This document shows, piece by piece, positions 11,059 to 20,093 of a stretch of DNA of 63,338 nucleotides. Source of the DNA: Mycobacterium sp. 1465703.0 (GTDB taxonomy: Bacteria > Actinomycetota > Actinomycetes > Mycobacteriales > Mycobacteriaceae); NCBI RefSeq assembly GCF_001672975.1, contig NZ_LZKU01000053.1, positions 1-63,338 of the forward strand, written 5' to 3'. Within the stretch, counting starts at the first letter, position 1. Each line of letters begins with the position of its first letter. A program made the position numbers and the translations under genes. The notes beneath the pieces are model-generated. The model saw only the letters and a program-made list of their open reading frames with translations. It searched no databases and was not told where the DNA came from.

Positions 11059-12324
11059 TTATCGATAACTCGGGCGCGCGTGCTTCTCCACCGCATCAGC
11101 TGCGGCGGCAGCGCTTTCGGCGGAGGTCGTCATGCGGCCGGCGAGCTCGCGGGCGCGGCTCACATATTCCGGCGCGAGTATCTGGCGGAGGTCCGCGACC
11201 AATGACTGCTGGGTAGCACTCCAAAAGCGCCGCGAGGTGCCGACCTTCAGTCGTTTGACCCGCTCCCCCCAAATCGTCTGATCGATATCCGTCGAGAGAA
11301 TCAACGTGGGGACTCCGGCGCGCAGGCCCATGGCGGTGGTCCCGGTACCGCCGTGGTGCACGACCGCGCGGCACGCCGGAAATGCGGCTGCGTAATTCAT
11401 TTCGTCCACAACCTTGACATGCTCGAAGTGGGCCGCGTCGCGGAAGTCGGTGCCCGCGGAGCACACCAACGCCCGCTCGCCTAGCTGCGCGCAGGCGGCG
11501 CTGATCATGGCGATCGTGTCGGCCGGAGATTTCACCGGTGTGCTGCCGAAGCCGAAGAAAATGGGCGGTGTTCCCGCGGCGATCCACGACGCGACTTCGT
11601 CATCGGCATCCGTCGGCAAGTCCATCGTCAACGCGCCGACAAAAGGGCGTTGGCCATCCCATTTCGCCCATTCCGTTGCGAGCTCAGGAAAGCAAACCTC
11701 GTCGTAGGCCTGAATATCCAGCCATCCGCGTTCGGCGACCCGTCGTGGCAGTGGACGAGTGGCCCTGGGCAGGCCCAATTCACGGCGCTGCGTGTCCTCG
11801 AGTTTCTTCGCCGCTCGCCAAGCCACCCACTCGTACATCGTCATTGCGGAACGGCCCACCGCCGCTGGCAGGAAGGACAGGAACTGACCGCTGGCCCGCA
11901 CCGGAAAGATATGGACCGGGGCCAATGGGATGTCGTAGTATTCCGCGACGTTTGCTGCTGGCTGTTCAAAATTCAGGCCGGTGACCAGCAGGTCGGCCCC
12001 GTCCGCAAGCGACTTCAGCGTGGCGCAGATCTCCTCCCAGCGCTGGACGACGGGGCCCGCGATCTCGCGGCGCAACCTGATCAGTTCGCGGATCTTCCAG
12101 AAGTTGCGGAAGAAGTAGGTCCAAAAAGTGCGGTGGGCGTCCAGAATGGGCCGCACCTCCGGTCCGAGTGCGACCGTCGCAAGCCCGACCGACTCGGCGA
12201 AGCCAACCATGTCAGGCGGGACGGCCATGCGCACGTCGTGCCCGCGACGCAGCAGTTCACGGCCAAGTGAGACACACGGCTCGACATCGCCGCGACTCCC
12301 GTAGGTTGCCAGCGCGAATTTCAT
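11059..12324 (-). CDS. UGT-type glycosyltransferase (paralogue 1)
   Basis: A 421-residue GT1-family (MurG/UGT fold) glycosyltransferase of the mycobacterial rhamnosyl/glycosyl-transferase type used on glycopeptidolipids. It starts MKFALATYGSRGDVEPC, the glycine-rich acceptor-domain loop. The donor-domain signature AVVHHGGTGTTAMGLRAGVP is present near residues 325-345, followed by an acidic DQTIWGERVKRL. It likely transfers a nucleotide-activated sugar to the peptide or lipid at the cytoplasmic membrane face. The ATG at 12324 has a weak AAAGG upstream. It lies upstream of the mbtH-like gene on the same strand. It is closely similar to the genes at 15101 and 22762. The sugar and acceptor cannot be read from sequence. 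Confidence 0.92.
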   Translation of the reverse strand: MKFALATYGSRGDVEPCVSLGRELLRRGHDVRMAVPPDMVGFAESVGLATVALGPEVRPILDAHRTFWTYFFRNFWKIRELIRLRREIAGPVVQRWEEICATLKSLADGADLLVTGLNFEQPAANVAEYYDIPLAPVHIFPVRASGQFLSFLPAAVGRSAMTMYEWVAWRAAKKLEDTQRRELGLPRATRPLPRRVAERGWLDIQAYDEVCFPELATEWAKWDGQRPFVGALTMDLPTDADDEVASWIAAGTPPIFFGFGSTPVKSPADTIAMISAACAQLGERALVCSAGTDFRDAAHFEHVKVVDEMNYAAAFPACRAVVHHGGTGTTAMGLRAGVPTLILSTDIDQTIWGERVKRLKVGTSRRFWSATQQSLVADLRQILAPEYVSRARELAGRMTTSAESAAAAADAVEKHARPSYR

Positions 12325-12480
12325 TGCGAATCAAGGCCTTTCACATCCCGTATGCGTTCTGCGAAAATGAAAGCGGCGGCCTCGCGTTTCCCGCCTCAAC
12401 CGCCCGGCAGCATAACCCGAAACCGGCACTATCGATCCACAATCCGGAGTTTTGGTCAAGCGGCGGCTTAGCCCTCGGTT

Positions 12481-13395
12481 TCAGGCCCACGTGCCTTTGC
12501 GTCGGTGAACGAGTGCGGCGATTTCGAGGATGAGTTTGCGCGGAACAAAGCGCTGCGCCTTGGTGACCCGCTGATAGTTGTCTAGCACGCCGCGCAAGCG
12601 TGGTTCGCCGGCACGGTAGTCGTCGAAGACACGGTCGAGTTCGTCTTGGTTCCATGTGTCACCACCCGCGGCCCGCTGCAGATTGCGGTAGGTAGTGGTC
12701 AGCCAGTCGGTGCCGAATGGTTCCGGGCATGCGGATCCGTCGGCCTGCTGGTGACATTCGTCGGCGGCGAGGAATTCACTGATCGCGGTGTCATCGGGGT
12801 TGAGAACGATGTCTAGGGCGGTGGCGATCCTTTTGACTTCCCGACGCCAATCCTCAAGGAGATAGGAATATTCCAAGAACACTCGCGGCAGCCCCCGCGT
12901 GTAACGTTCAGCGAGCAGACTGTTTTTCAGCCAGAGCGCGGCGGCGAGTTCGGGTGTGACTATTGGCATCATCGCGGTGACGGACTTGATGACTTCCTGT
13001 GGATGGCGTACCGCGATGACGGCACCGATGTCGAAACCCGCAATGCGGGCGGCTTCGAACCACATACCGGCTATTGGAGTTATCTGAAGATCCTTGATGA
13101 CGTAGAGGTCCGACTGCGGCAACGCGGTGAGGTAGGTGCTGATTTCGGCGATGTCTTGTCTGTCGGTGGGTTCGTCGAGAAGGCGCAGTGTGGGGTCGGC
13201 GGACGTGCTGTGGTGGCGGCGCAGGATTTTTTCGTTGAGGAAGCTGGCTTCGCGTGGCTCCCAGAAGCCACGTGGGTTGCCTTTCGCGGCGCCGATCATG
13301 CCGGGTGGAAGCGCGGCCCCGGACAGCGACAGGACGCGTGTCATCGCGGAGGTGCCGGATCGGGCCATTCCCAACACGAACAAGACGGTTGTCAT
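12481..13395 (-). CDS. Sulfotransferase-family protein (paralogue 1)
   Basis: A 304-residue protein of the P-loop sulfotransferase family. The N-terminus VLFVLGMARSGTSAMTRVL supplies the 5'-phosphosulfate-binding loop for PAPS. VIAVRHPQEVIKS near residues 125-140 matches the Arg/Ser pair of the 3'-phosphate-binding site. Expected role: sulfating a hydroxyl, probably on a sugar or fatty acyl part of the lipopeptide made by this locus (inference). It lies between an acyltransferase and a glycosyltransferase, all on the minus strand. A second copy is at 25814. Some mycobacterial members of this family have no proven activity, so sulfation is a hypothesis. Confidence 0.83.
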   Translation of the reverse strand: MTTVLFVLGMARSGTSAMTRVLSLSGAALPPGMIGAAKGNPRGFWEPREASFLNEKILRRHHSTSADPTLRLLDEPTDRQDIAEISTYLTALPQSDLYVIKDLQITPIAGMWFEAARIAGFDIGAVIAVRHPQEVIKSVTAMMPIVTPELAAALWLKNSLLAERYTRGLPRVFLEYSYLLEDWRREVKRIATALDIVLNPDDTAISEFLAADECHQQADGSACPEPFGTDWLTTTYRNLQRAAGGDTWNQDELDRVFDDYRAGEPRLRGVLDNYQRVTKAQRFVPRKLILEIAALVHRRKGTWA

Positions 13396-13504
13396 TAGCC
13401 CCTACCCTTGGCGAATCACTCGGTTACAAATCGGGCGCGTCGAACTGGACCCGGTTAGACGGGGAAATAGTACGCGAGGGCCGGCATTCTGCCGATATGG
13501 TTCG

Positions 13505-14848
13505 TCACTGCTGTGCGATCGGAGGGGCCCCAATATAAATGCCGGTGAGCGAGAAGTCATTCAAGGCGTTCGAAAGGTCTTGTCGCAATGCTTCTTTCGA
13601 GTTGGTATAGCCCGGCTGATAAACAGTGGCCGAGACGAAGACATGCCCCTGCGCAATTCCGGACAACACGTACAGCACGCCGCCAATACGGTGCATCAAC
13701 GCTTTGGTCACGCCACGATGCGAAACCCTCGAGGCCCAGAGGTCGGCGTCCGTGCCGTCGGGCCGGATGACGGCGGGGTCGATCACACCGATGTTGGATG
13801 CGACGACGGTATTGTCGACGAGCCTGACAAGCCGCTTGGGCAAAAGGCGCAACAGGGGAACAAAGGACATCACGGCTTGCTCGTCGTCGCCCGTCTCCCG
13901 ATGGCTGATCAGCGCTTGCTTGATCCCGGCCCGGATCTCGCGCAGGTCCGTCGTCGCGGGTGCGGGGTCGACCGTGACGGTCAGATGGCTGACCGCATTG
14001 GCGCGCGTGTCACCGGCGGTGCGCTCATTGACCGGCATCTTCATCAACACCGAGCCGTCCGCGGTGACCCGTCCCAATTTATCGGCCAGGTGGGCCGCCA
14101 CCCCTACCAGCAGCGCATTGCTAGTCCCGCCCAGTGCGTGGGCGCGGGCCTCCCACTCGTCGGCATCGATAAATGCCGTTGCCATTGGGGGCGTGAGGGA
14201 TTCGTCGGCGCCCGTGGGCAGCCTCAGTGGCGAAGTAGACGACGCGGCTCCCGCACCCGCCCGGTTGGCACGCCGCGCCAGCCGTACTGCGGCGGCGGCG
14301 CCACGGCCGAGAGCGGGAATGTCGCGCACGGCTTGACGGGCGTCCTCGCGCAAGGCCTGCCACCGCCGGCGCGACCCGGCCGTAGGCCAGCTGATCGGGG
14401 CGTCGCGGCCATCCGCCGCATCCGCCATCGCTTTCAACAGCCCGACACCGTCGGCGAGGCAATGTGAGACGGCCAAGCTCACCGCGGCGCCGCCGTCGGT
14501 GAAAGGCAGCACCGCAAGGTGCCATGGGGGCCCGTGCTCGGCATCGATGGGAGTGTTGGCCTGCTCCTCGAGCCAGGCGTCGAGTTCTGCGCGCGGGCGC
14601 GGCGTCGCGACGATCTCAATGTCGGACGGGCCGTCGGCGGATACCCAGCGGTGCCGGCCGAACCGCAATGGTGACGGTTCGATGCGGCGGGGCAACCATC
14701 CCCGCTGAAGATGGTGGTGGAACTTCCGCAGACCGTCGATATCGACCGGGCGGTTGTACACCCAGAAAGGGTGTGGCATCGACACCACTCCCGTCGCTCG
14801 CTCGATGTCGAATATGAGCTGGTCGAACTGGTCCAGTACGTTTTCCAT
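13505..14848 (-). CDS. WS/DGAT or PapA-like acyltransferase (paralogue 1)
   Basis: A 447-residue condensation-fold acyltransferase of the wax-ester-synthase/DGAT and Pap type. Near residue 155 it has VSHCLADGVG, the HHxxxDG motif with Ser in place of the first His and the catalytic second His kept. Expected role is O-acylation of a glycolipid or lipopeptide. I chose the ATG at 14848 (MENVLDQFDQ) because the longer frame needs a TTG at 14896; neither start has a strong ribosome-binding site. It is divergent from the glycosyltransferase at 15101, sharing a regulatory region with an inverted repeat. It is a paralogue of the genes at 17330 and 27122, but more distant from them than they are from each other. 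Confidence 0.87.
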   Translation of the reverse strand: MENVLDQFDQLIFDIERATGVVSMPHPFWVYNRPVDIDGLRKFHHHLQRGWLPRRIEPSPLRFGRHRWVSADGPSDIEIVATPRPRAELDAWLEEQANTPIDAEHGPPWHLAVLPFTDGGAAVSLAVSHCLADGVGLLKAMADAADGRDAPISWPTAGSRRRWQALREDARQAVRDIPALGRGAAAAVRLARRANRAGAGAASSTSPLRLPTGADESLTPPMATAFIDADEWEARAHALGGTSNALLVGVAAHLADKLGRVTADGSVLMKMPVNERTAGDTRANAVSHLTVTVDPAPATTDLREIRAGIKQALISHRETGDDEQAVMSFVPLLRLLPKRLVRLVDNTVVASNIGVIDPAVIRPDGTDADLWASRVSHRGVTKALMHRIGGVLYVLSGIAQGHVFVSATVYQPGYTNSKEALRQDLSNALNDFSLTGIYIGAPPIAQQ

Positions 14849-14894
14849 TGCCGTACCGTACAGCTGACCGCGTATGCTCGAAGCGCTTAATCCC

Positions 14895-14918
14895 AAATGA
14901 CAACGGGCGCTGTCATTT
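14895..14918. promoter_or_regulatory. Inverted repeat in a divergent promoter region
   Basis: AAATGACA (14895-14902) and TGTCATTT (14911-14918) are perfect 8-base inverted arms with an 8-base spacer. They lie 46 bases upstream of the acyltransferase ATG at 14848 and about 170 bases before the divergent glycosyltransferase. The geometry suits a dimeric repressor operator; the regulator is unknown. Confidence 0.45.
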
Positions 14919-14985
14919 ATCGCCGGCGGTGTGCCGCGAGGGGTTAATCAGCAGGTCGCAACGGTCCAGAGTCTTACTTCTAAGT

Positions 14986-14991
14986 TATAGT
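14986..14991 (+). promoter_or_regulatory. Possible -10 box (TATAGT) for the glycosyltransferase operon
   Basis: TATAGT lies in the locally A+T-rich divergent region, about 93 bases upstream of the leader codon at 15084. No good -35 element was found, so this is tentative. Confidence 0.25.
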
Positions 14992-15083
14992 CACAACTCG
15001 CACAACACCGCCCCGTCGTGGATTAGGCGCTAATTGCGACCCAGGGACGCAGAACCGTTCGCTGAAGATCAGAGGGAGATTCT

Positions 15084-15104
15084 ATGCCGAAAGATCCGCG
15101 ATGA
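15084..15104 (+). CDS. Possible six-residue leader peptide MPKDPR overlapping the glycosyltransferase start
   Basis: An ATG at 15084 follows a strong AGGGAG ribosome-binding site (about 5 bases spacing) and reads MPKDPR then TGA. The TGA (15102-15104) overlaps the ATG of the following glycosyltransferase (15101) as ATGA. The good ribosome-binding site serves the mini-frame, while the main start has none of its own at the usual distance, suggesting coupled re-initiation. Translation is not proven. Confidence 0.4.
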   Translation: MPKDPR

Positions 15105-16369
15105 AATGTGTGCTGGCAAGCTATGGAACACGTGGTGATGTAGAGCCCTGCGTCGCTGTCGGCCGTGAATTACTGCGCCGTGGCCACGACGTGCGCATCG
15201 CAGTCCCACCTGACCTCGTTGCGTTCGCCGAGTCGGCCGGGCTTACGGCGGTCGCCTACGGGCCGGATACGCGGGAATGGTGGGGCGCACACCGGGACCT
15301 CTGGTCACGTTCATTCCGAAAGTTCTGGAAGGTCCGAGATCTGGTCCGGTTGTGGCGCGAAATCGGAGAGTCGGTCGTCCAGTGTTGGGAGCAGATCACC
15401 GCGACCCTGCGGTCGCTGGCGGACGGGGCCGACCTGCTGGTCACTTTTCTGAATTTCGAGCAGCCCGCCGTCAATGTCGCGGAGTATTACGGCATCCCGT
15501 TGGCCACGCTGCATGTCTCCCCGGTGCGGCCCAACGGCCGGCTCCTGCCGTTCCTGCCGCCGCCACTGGGCCGTCACGCACTGACGGTGTACGAGTGGGT
15601 GAATTGGCGCGGGGTGAAGAAGTTCGATGACGCGCAGCGCCATGAGCTCGGTCTGCCAAAAGCGAAGGACCGCGCGCCGCGACGGATCACCGCACGCGGA
15701 TCCTTGGAAATCCAAGCCTACGAAGAGGTTTGCTTTCCTGGGCTGGCAGCCGAATGGTCGAAATGGAATGACCAACGGCCGTTTGTCGGCACGCTGACGC
15801 TGGAGTTGACCACGGATCGCGATGACGAGGTCGCCTCATGGATTGCCGCGGGAACACCGCCGATTTTCTTCGGGTTTGGCAGCACCCCGCTCGCATCGGC
15901 CGCCGACATGCTCGCCATGATAGGCGCGGCCTGCACGCAGTTGGGCGAGCGGGCGTTGGTGTGCTCCGGCTGGAGTGACTTCACCCATTTGCCCCAATTC
16001 GAGCATGTCAAGGTGGTGGAGACGCTGAATTATGCGGCCGTTTTCCCGACCTGCCGCGCGGTCGTTCACCACGGTGGCGGAGGCACCACCGCCGCGGGCC
16101 TTCGCGCAGGAGTCCCCACACTGATCCTTTGGACGGCGCCCGATCAGGCGATCTGGGCGACTCAGGTCAAGCGACTGAAAGTTGGCTTTGGGCGGCGCTT
16201 TTCAACGGTCAGCCGGGAAGCACTGGTCGCCGACCTGCGCCGGATCCTCGGCCCCGAATATGTCACTCGGGCCCGCGAGGTCGCCACCCAGACGACCAAA
16301 TCCGCTGAAAGCGTTGCCAATGCCGCCGATCTCCTGGAAGCTTCTGCCCGCTTATGCCAGGTTGACTGA
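15101..16369 (+). CDS. UGT-type glycosyltransferase (paralogue 2)
   Basis: A 422-residue GT1-family glycosyltransferase, closely similar along its whole length to the genes at 11059 and 22762. It opens MKCVLASYGTRGDVEPC and carries AVVHHGGGGTTAAGLRAGVP near residue 325. Note Gly replacing Thr in HHGGxGTT. It likely adds a sugar to the lipopeptide. It heads a plus-strand group with a GAP-like membrane protein and an acyltransferase. The ATG at 15101 overlaps the stop of a tiny upstream frame with the better ribosome-binding site. Donor sugar unknown; it differs most from its paralogues in the donor-contact stretch after the signature (WTAPDQAIWATQ), so a different sugar is possible. Confidence 0.92.
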   Translation: MKCVLASYGTRGDVEPCVAVGRELLRRGHDVRIAVPPDLVAFAESAGLTAVAYGPDTREWWGAHRDLWSRSFRKFWKVRDLVRLWREIGESVVQCWEQITATLRSLADGADLLVTFLNFEQPAVNVAEYYGIPLATLHVSPVRPNGRLLPFLPPPLGRHALTVYEWVNWRGVKKFDDAQRHELGLPKAKDRAPRRITARGSLEIQAYEEVCFPGLAAEWSKWNDQRPFVGTLTLELTTDRDDEVASWIAAGTPPIFFGFGSTPLASAADMLAMIGAACTQLGERALVCSGWSDFTHLPQFEHVKVVETLNYAAVFPTCRAVVHHGGGGTTAAGLRAGVPTLILWTAPDQAIWATQVKRLKVGFGRRFSTVSREALVADLRRILGPEYVTRAREVATQTTKSAESVANAADLLEASARLCQVD

Positions 16370-16422
16370 CGCGAAATGCTTACCGGGGTGCCCCTCTCTC
16401 AAAGCCCTGATCCGGTCCCGCC

Positions 16423-17244
16423 GTGCAGAACCGGCCTGCGGCCAGGCTTGACACGGTAGGGTTCCGGGCCGTGTGGGGTTTCGTGCTGGGAATGGCGCTT
16501 CTCTGGGCGCTCAATCCCGTGCTTCTTGGCCTCGTCCTTCTCCTGATCTCCCGACCGCGGCCGCTGCAAAACCTTTTCGTCTGCTGGGTCGGTTGCCTAA
16601 TAGCGAATGTTCCCGCCCTGCTGATTCCGCTGGTGATGCTGCACGTCATGCCGGGATTCAGGTCTATTGCGCATGATTTGGCCACAGCGGGCCCAGACTC
16701 GGCCGCCCGACATATCCAACTCGGCATGGGTGTACTCGGCCTGGCGGTTGCCACGGTGATTGCAGTGCGCTCCCGGACGCGCCAGCGGGAAGACGTGCTG
16801 GCGCCGGTTGGCGACTTCACGCCGAGCGCAATCTCACTGCCGCAGAGCCGTGACCAAGACGGATCGACGCAGCGCCGATCGGCAATCCGGCGGCTGATCG
16901 GCTACGCGAACAACGCATGGGAAAGCGGATCGTTGTGGGTCGCGTTGCTGGTCGGCTTGACGTTCGTGCCGGCGGGCCCGGTCATGGTCTTACTCGTAGA
17001 TACCACCATCGTCGCCTCGGGTGCGCCGATCGGCACGCAGGTCATCGCCGCCGTCGCGTTCGTCGTCGGAATGTTTGCAGTTTTTGAGATCACCCTCGTC
17101 AGCCATCTCCTGTCGCCGACCAAAACCCAAGCGGTCCTGCAACCGCTCCACGAATGGGCACTGGCTCACCGTCTGCAGGTTTTGGCGGCCGTTTTCGCAG
17201 TGGTGGGGCTCTCGCTGGTGGCCCGGGGCGCGGGCGTCATCTGA
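16423..17244 (+). CDS. GAP/Sap-family membrane protein (lipid-addressing, paralogue 1)
   Basis: A 273-residue integral membrane protein of the family holding GAP (glycopeptidolipid-addressing protein) and Sap (sulfolipid-1-addressing protein), needed in other mycobacteria for complex lipids to reach the surface. Six hydrophobic segments are visible, near residues 18-42, 50-75, 97-115, 163-190, 202-230 and 245-272, with ALNPVLLGLVLLLISRPRP in the first. The central loop is hydrophilic and variable. The start could be the GTG at 16423 or at 16471 (VWGF); the second copy at 24952 starts nearer the latter. Fifty-three bases after the glycosyltransferase, same strand. Role in export is inferred from the family. 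Confidence 0.88.
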   Translation: MQNRPAARLDTVGFRAVWGFVLGMALLWALNPVLLGLVLLLISRPRPLQNLFVCWVGCLIANVPALLIPLVMLHVMPGFRSIAHDLATAGPDSAARHIQLGMGVLGLAVATVIAVRSRTRQREDVLAPVGDFTPSAISLPQSRDQDGSTQRRSAIRRLIGYANNAWESGSLWVALLVGLTFVPAGPVMVLLVDTTIVASGAPIGTQVIAAVAFVVGMFAVFEITLVSHLLSPTKTQAVLQPLHEWALAHRLQVLAAVFAVVGLSLVARGAGVI

Positions 17245-17329
17245 ACCGTCTATCCGCGCTGTTTTCCGTGGATGTTGTTCTGGACAGCAATTCACGGCGA
17301 TAGCGCCGGTCACCGTCTATTCTGCCGCC

Positions 17330-18757
17330 ATGACCACAAGTCGAGGTCCAGCCCGGATACGTCGCACACGGGCATCCTTCAGCAGCCGCACACCCAAAGC
17401 GGAAGAGCGGCTGGACAATCGGCTCGCAATGGTGGACCAAGGCTTGTTTGCGGGACATCGAGCCGCCGGCCTTAACCTGGCGATCCAAGTCGTATGGCTT
17501 TATGAGCGCGACGTTGACCTCGATGGGCTGAGGCGGGTAAACCACAATCTCGGTTATGGGTTGTTGGGACGGCGCATCGAACGTTCTCCGCTGCCGTTCG
17601 CCCGGTCTCGTTGGGTGGCAGATCGCGGGCCGTCCGACATCGATGTCGCCAGGCGCCCCCGGCCACGCGAGGAACTCAGCGACTGGGCTGATGAACGCTC
17701 GCAGCTGCCCATTGATCCAGAACGGGGGCCCGGCTGGCATTTCGGCGTCCTTCCGCTGACCGATGGCTCGACCGCGGTCAGCATGGTGCTTTCCCACTAT
17801 GTGGTCGACGGCCTAGGGCTTGCCATCGTGGTAGCTGATGCGGTCCGAGGCATCACTCGCGATCTTGGCTACCCAGCGCCGCATTCACGTACCCGATGGC
17901 GCACGGCGGTTCAGGATGCTCGCCAAACTGCACGGGACGCGCCCGAGGTTGGCCGCGCGCTTTCCGCTGCGGCACGACTGGCCCGCAAGCAAGTCCGCAC
18001 GAGGCAGGATGTCGCTCGATCACCCGCACCGCGACCGGTCACCCTGCGCGCAGGCGACGGCGATGTCGTCGTCGTGCCGGCGGTCTCGATCCAAGTCGAC
18101 TTGGATGAATGGGATGCCCGTGCGAATGCTCTTGGCGCAACGGGTAAGACGCTGATCGCAGCGTTGGGCGCGAAATTTGCCGAGGGCATCGGGCGCCGAG
18201 GTAGGGACGGCTTCGTCACGCTGCATCTGCCGATGAACGACCGCGGTGAGGGGGATACGCGTGCCAACGCAATGTCGATAGCTACCGTCCGCGTCGACCC
18301 GGCCCGCATAACGACGGATCTGACCGACTTCCGCAGCACGATCAAGCAGGCACTGAGTACTTTACGGGAGGCGCCAGACGAATCACTGCAGTTGCGCTGG
18401 CTGCTCCCATTCACACCGAAGCGGGCATTGAAAAGGATGGTGGATGCGGGGCTCGCCGACCCGGATGCCCCCATGCTTTGTTCGAACCTCGACGCGTTCG
18501 ACCCGATGGTGATCCGCCCGGACGGCACCGACGGCGAGATAATTTTGACGCGCGCGACGGGGCAAGGCGTAACGCGACAGTGGCTCGAGTTAGTGGGCGG
18601 CCAGATGACTCTGCAATCTTGGCGCATCGGTGGCGGCTCCAAGATTTATTTCACCGTCAACGCCTACCAACCGGGGGCGGCGAATACAAAGTCCGCGTTG
18701 CGTGAGCTGGCTGCTCACACGCTGGCCGAGTTCGGCCTGACCGGCACGATCTACTAA
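17330..18757 (+). CDS. WS/DGAT or PapA-like acyltransferase (paralogue 2)
   Basis: A 475-residue condensation-fold acyltransferase. The catalytic motif is LSHYVVDGLG (Ser-His in place of His-His, Asp and Gly kept) near residue 157. The ATG at 17330 gives an Arg-rich N-terminus (MTTSRGPARIRRTRA) that matches the copy at 27122; the open frame extends further upstream but covers the GAP-like gene. The C-terminal YQPGAANTKSALREL is conserved in all three copies. Predicted to acylate a sugar or amino-alcohol hydroxyl of the lipopeptide (inference). It follows the GAP-like gene by 85 bases and is convergent with the methyltransferase at 18776. Confidence 0.88.
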   Translation: MTTSRGPARIRRTRASFSSRTPKAEERLDNRLAMVDQGLFAGHRAAGLNLAIQVVWLYERDVDLDGLRRVNHNLGYGLLGRRIERSPLPFARSRWVADRGPSDIDVARRPRPREELSDWADERSQLPIDPERGPGWHFGVLPLTDGSTAVSMVLSHYVVDGLGLAIVVADAVRGITRDLGYPAPHSRTRWRTAVQDARQTARDAPEVGRALSAAARLARKQVRTRQDVARSPAPRPVTLRAGDGDVVVVPAVSIQVDLDEWDARANALGATGKTLIAALGAKFAEGIGRRGRDGFVTLHLPMNDRGEGDTRANAMSIATVRVDPARITTDLTDFRSTIKQALSTLREAPDESLQLRWLLPFTPKRALKRMVDAGLADPDAPMLCSNLDAFDPMVIRPDGTDGEIILTRATGQGVTRQWLELVGGQMTLQSWRIGGGSKIYFTVNAYQPGAANTKSALRELAAHTLAEFGLTGTIY

Positions 18758-18775
18758 TGAATCTTTCCCGTGCCC

Positions 18776-19756
18776 TTACTTGGCCCGCAAGACAAAACCG
18801 GTCTGGTCACCGCGGCCCTGTCGATTGAGTTGGTCCGCGCGTTTCTCCCACTCCCAGATTTGCTTGGGTCCAAACATCCGGAGAATTCTGGGGTCGGTCG
18901 CTGCAACATCCCGCCGATAGGCTTCGCTCCCCATGAACTGACCTAAATTCGAATCGTCAAATGTCCGCTCCACTCGCAGGCCGGCCTTATCAGCTACCAG
19001 CGCCATTGCCTCCCGTGATGGTACGACGAAATGCCGAGGCGCATCTATCTGCACCCAGTCCGCCCTATAGGTATTCCATGCCTCGGATGAGGTCGTCGGC
19101 ACGCGAGCCAGGCAAATGCCTCCGGCGGCGAGCTTCTCGTAAGCCACCTTAAGCGTCGCACCCGGGTCAGGAACATGTTCCAGCGAATGATTGAACATGA
19201 TGAGATCAAATTCGCCATTCACTTCACTTAAATCGCGCTTTATCAGCGGCACTCCTCGAGGCGTCTGGCCATCGGCCGCGATGAACGGATCTGCGCCGGA
19301 CAAATTGTTGAATCCTGCCCCGGCCAACCGGTCAAGCAGTGCACCGCCTCCACACCCCACGTCCAGAATTCGCGCGTCCCGTTCAAGCGGAAGCTGAGCG
19401 AGCATTCCGATGACGTCTCCTCCGGCGAGAAGGCGAAGGATACCGTCGACCAAGCGCCTCGCTAGGAGGGCGCCGACCAGCCGGCCGCCGGTGTGCAATT
19501 TGTAGCGGTCTACCTGCGTAATGAGCCATCGGAAAATACCTGGCTGGAGTGCAGCGTTGTATTCATAATATTTTGGCGGATAATGGCGCATGAGCTCTTC
19601 ACCCTCGAGCGCATTCACCATTTGCAACGTCTCGCACTCAGCGCACATATAATATTCAAACCGCTCTCGGGTTCCGAACATCATCTCGCGAACTACGATG
19701 GTGCGGTGGGGACCAGTCGACCCACATAGTCGGCATTCTCTAGTAATCTCGTTCAC
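18776..19756 (-). CDS. Class I SAM-dependent methyltransferase with N-terminal zinc-ribbon-like Cys motif
   Basis: About 326 residues from a GTG at 19756 preceded by GGGGA. N-terminal CRLCG and CAEC pairs resemble the zinc-binding segment found before some sugar C- and O-methyltransferases. The SAM site is ILDVGCGGGALLDRL followed by the acidic GADPF, and motif FNHSLEHVPDPG matches post-motif residues. Expected to methylate a sugar or a hydroxyl. The frame reaches 19831, but the shorter start keeps the Cys motif at the N-terminus as in relatives. It looks less GC-rich than neighbours. The substrate is unknown; the nearby sugar-nucleotide genes suggest a deoxy- or keto-sugar. Confidence 0.8.
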   Translation of the reverse strand: MNEITRECRLCGSTGPHRTIVVREMMFGTRERFEYYMCAECETLQMVNALEGEELMRHYPPKYYEYNAALQPGIFRWLITQVDRYKLHTGGRLVGALLARRLVDGILRLLAGGDVIGMLAQLPLERDARILDVGCGGGALLDRLAGAGFNNLSGADPFIAADGQTPRGVPLIKRDLSEVNGEFDLIMFNHSLEHVPDPGATLKVAYEKLAAGGICLARVPTTSSEAWNTYRADWVQIDAPRHFVVPSREAMALVADKAGLRVERTFDDSNLGQFMGSEAYRRDVAATDPRILRMFGPKQIWEWEKRADQLNRQGRGDQTGFVLRAK

Positions 19757-20093
19757 ACGGTCCCCGGCCAACAAGTTTCTGCCTGCATTACGTCTCGACG
19801 GTGGTGAAGCAGCCCGAACAGTGGGACACATTTCCGGCGCTGTCGCACACGAGTCCCGGGCCGGATATATGGCTGAGGCGCATCAATGGAGTATGGCAGA
19901 CTACGCAGGGCTCCAGCAGGAATGCCCGATGACGCGACTCTGGTCGGATAAATCGGTTCGACTCTGGGTAATTGAGCTGCCGAAGAGTTGCGCCGAGCGC
20001 ATGAAACCCAAGGCCTTCGAACCGAAGGGATGGGGGGTCAAAGCGGCTCCGCGTCGAGGTCACCGCACCGCAGCTGCCGCGTCATGGGCTGCC
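19757..20093. other. Intergenic stretch without a convincing gene
   Basis: A 91-codon minus-strand frame (19788-20063) with two CxxC pairs occupies most of it, but it resembles no family I know and has no clear ribosome-binding site. It may be a remnant; no repeats or mobile-element ends were noticed. Confidence 0.4.

Noticed and set aside
19788..20063. 91-codon minus-strand frame with two CxxC pairs
   Set aside because: Tempting as a small zinc protein, but no start signal and no recognisable family; kept only as a note in the intergenic entry.
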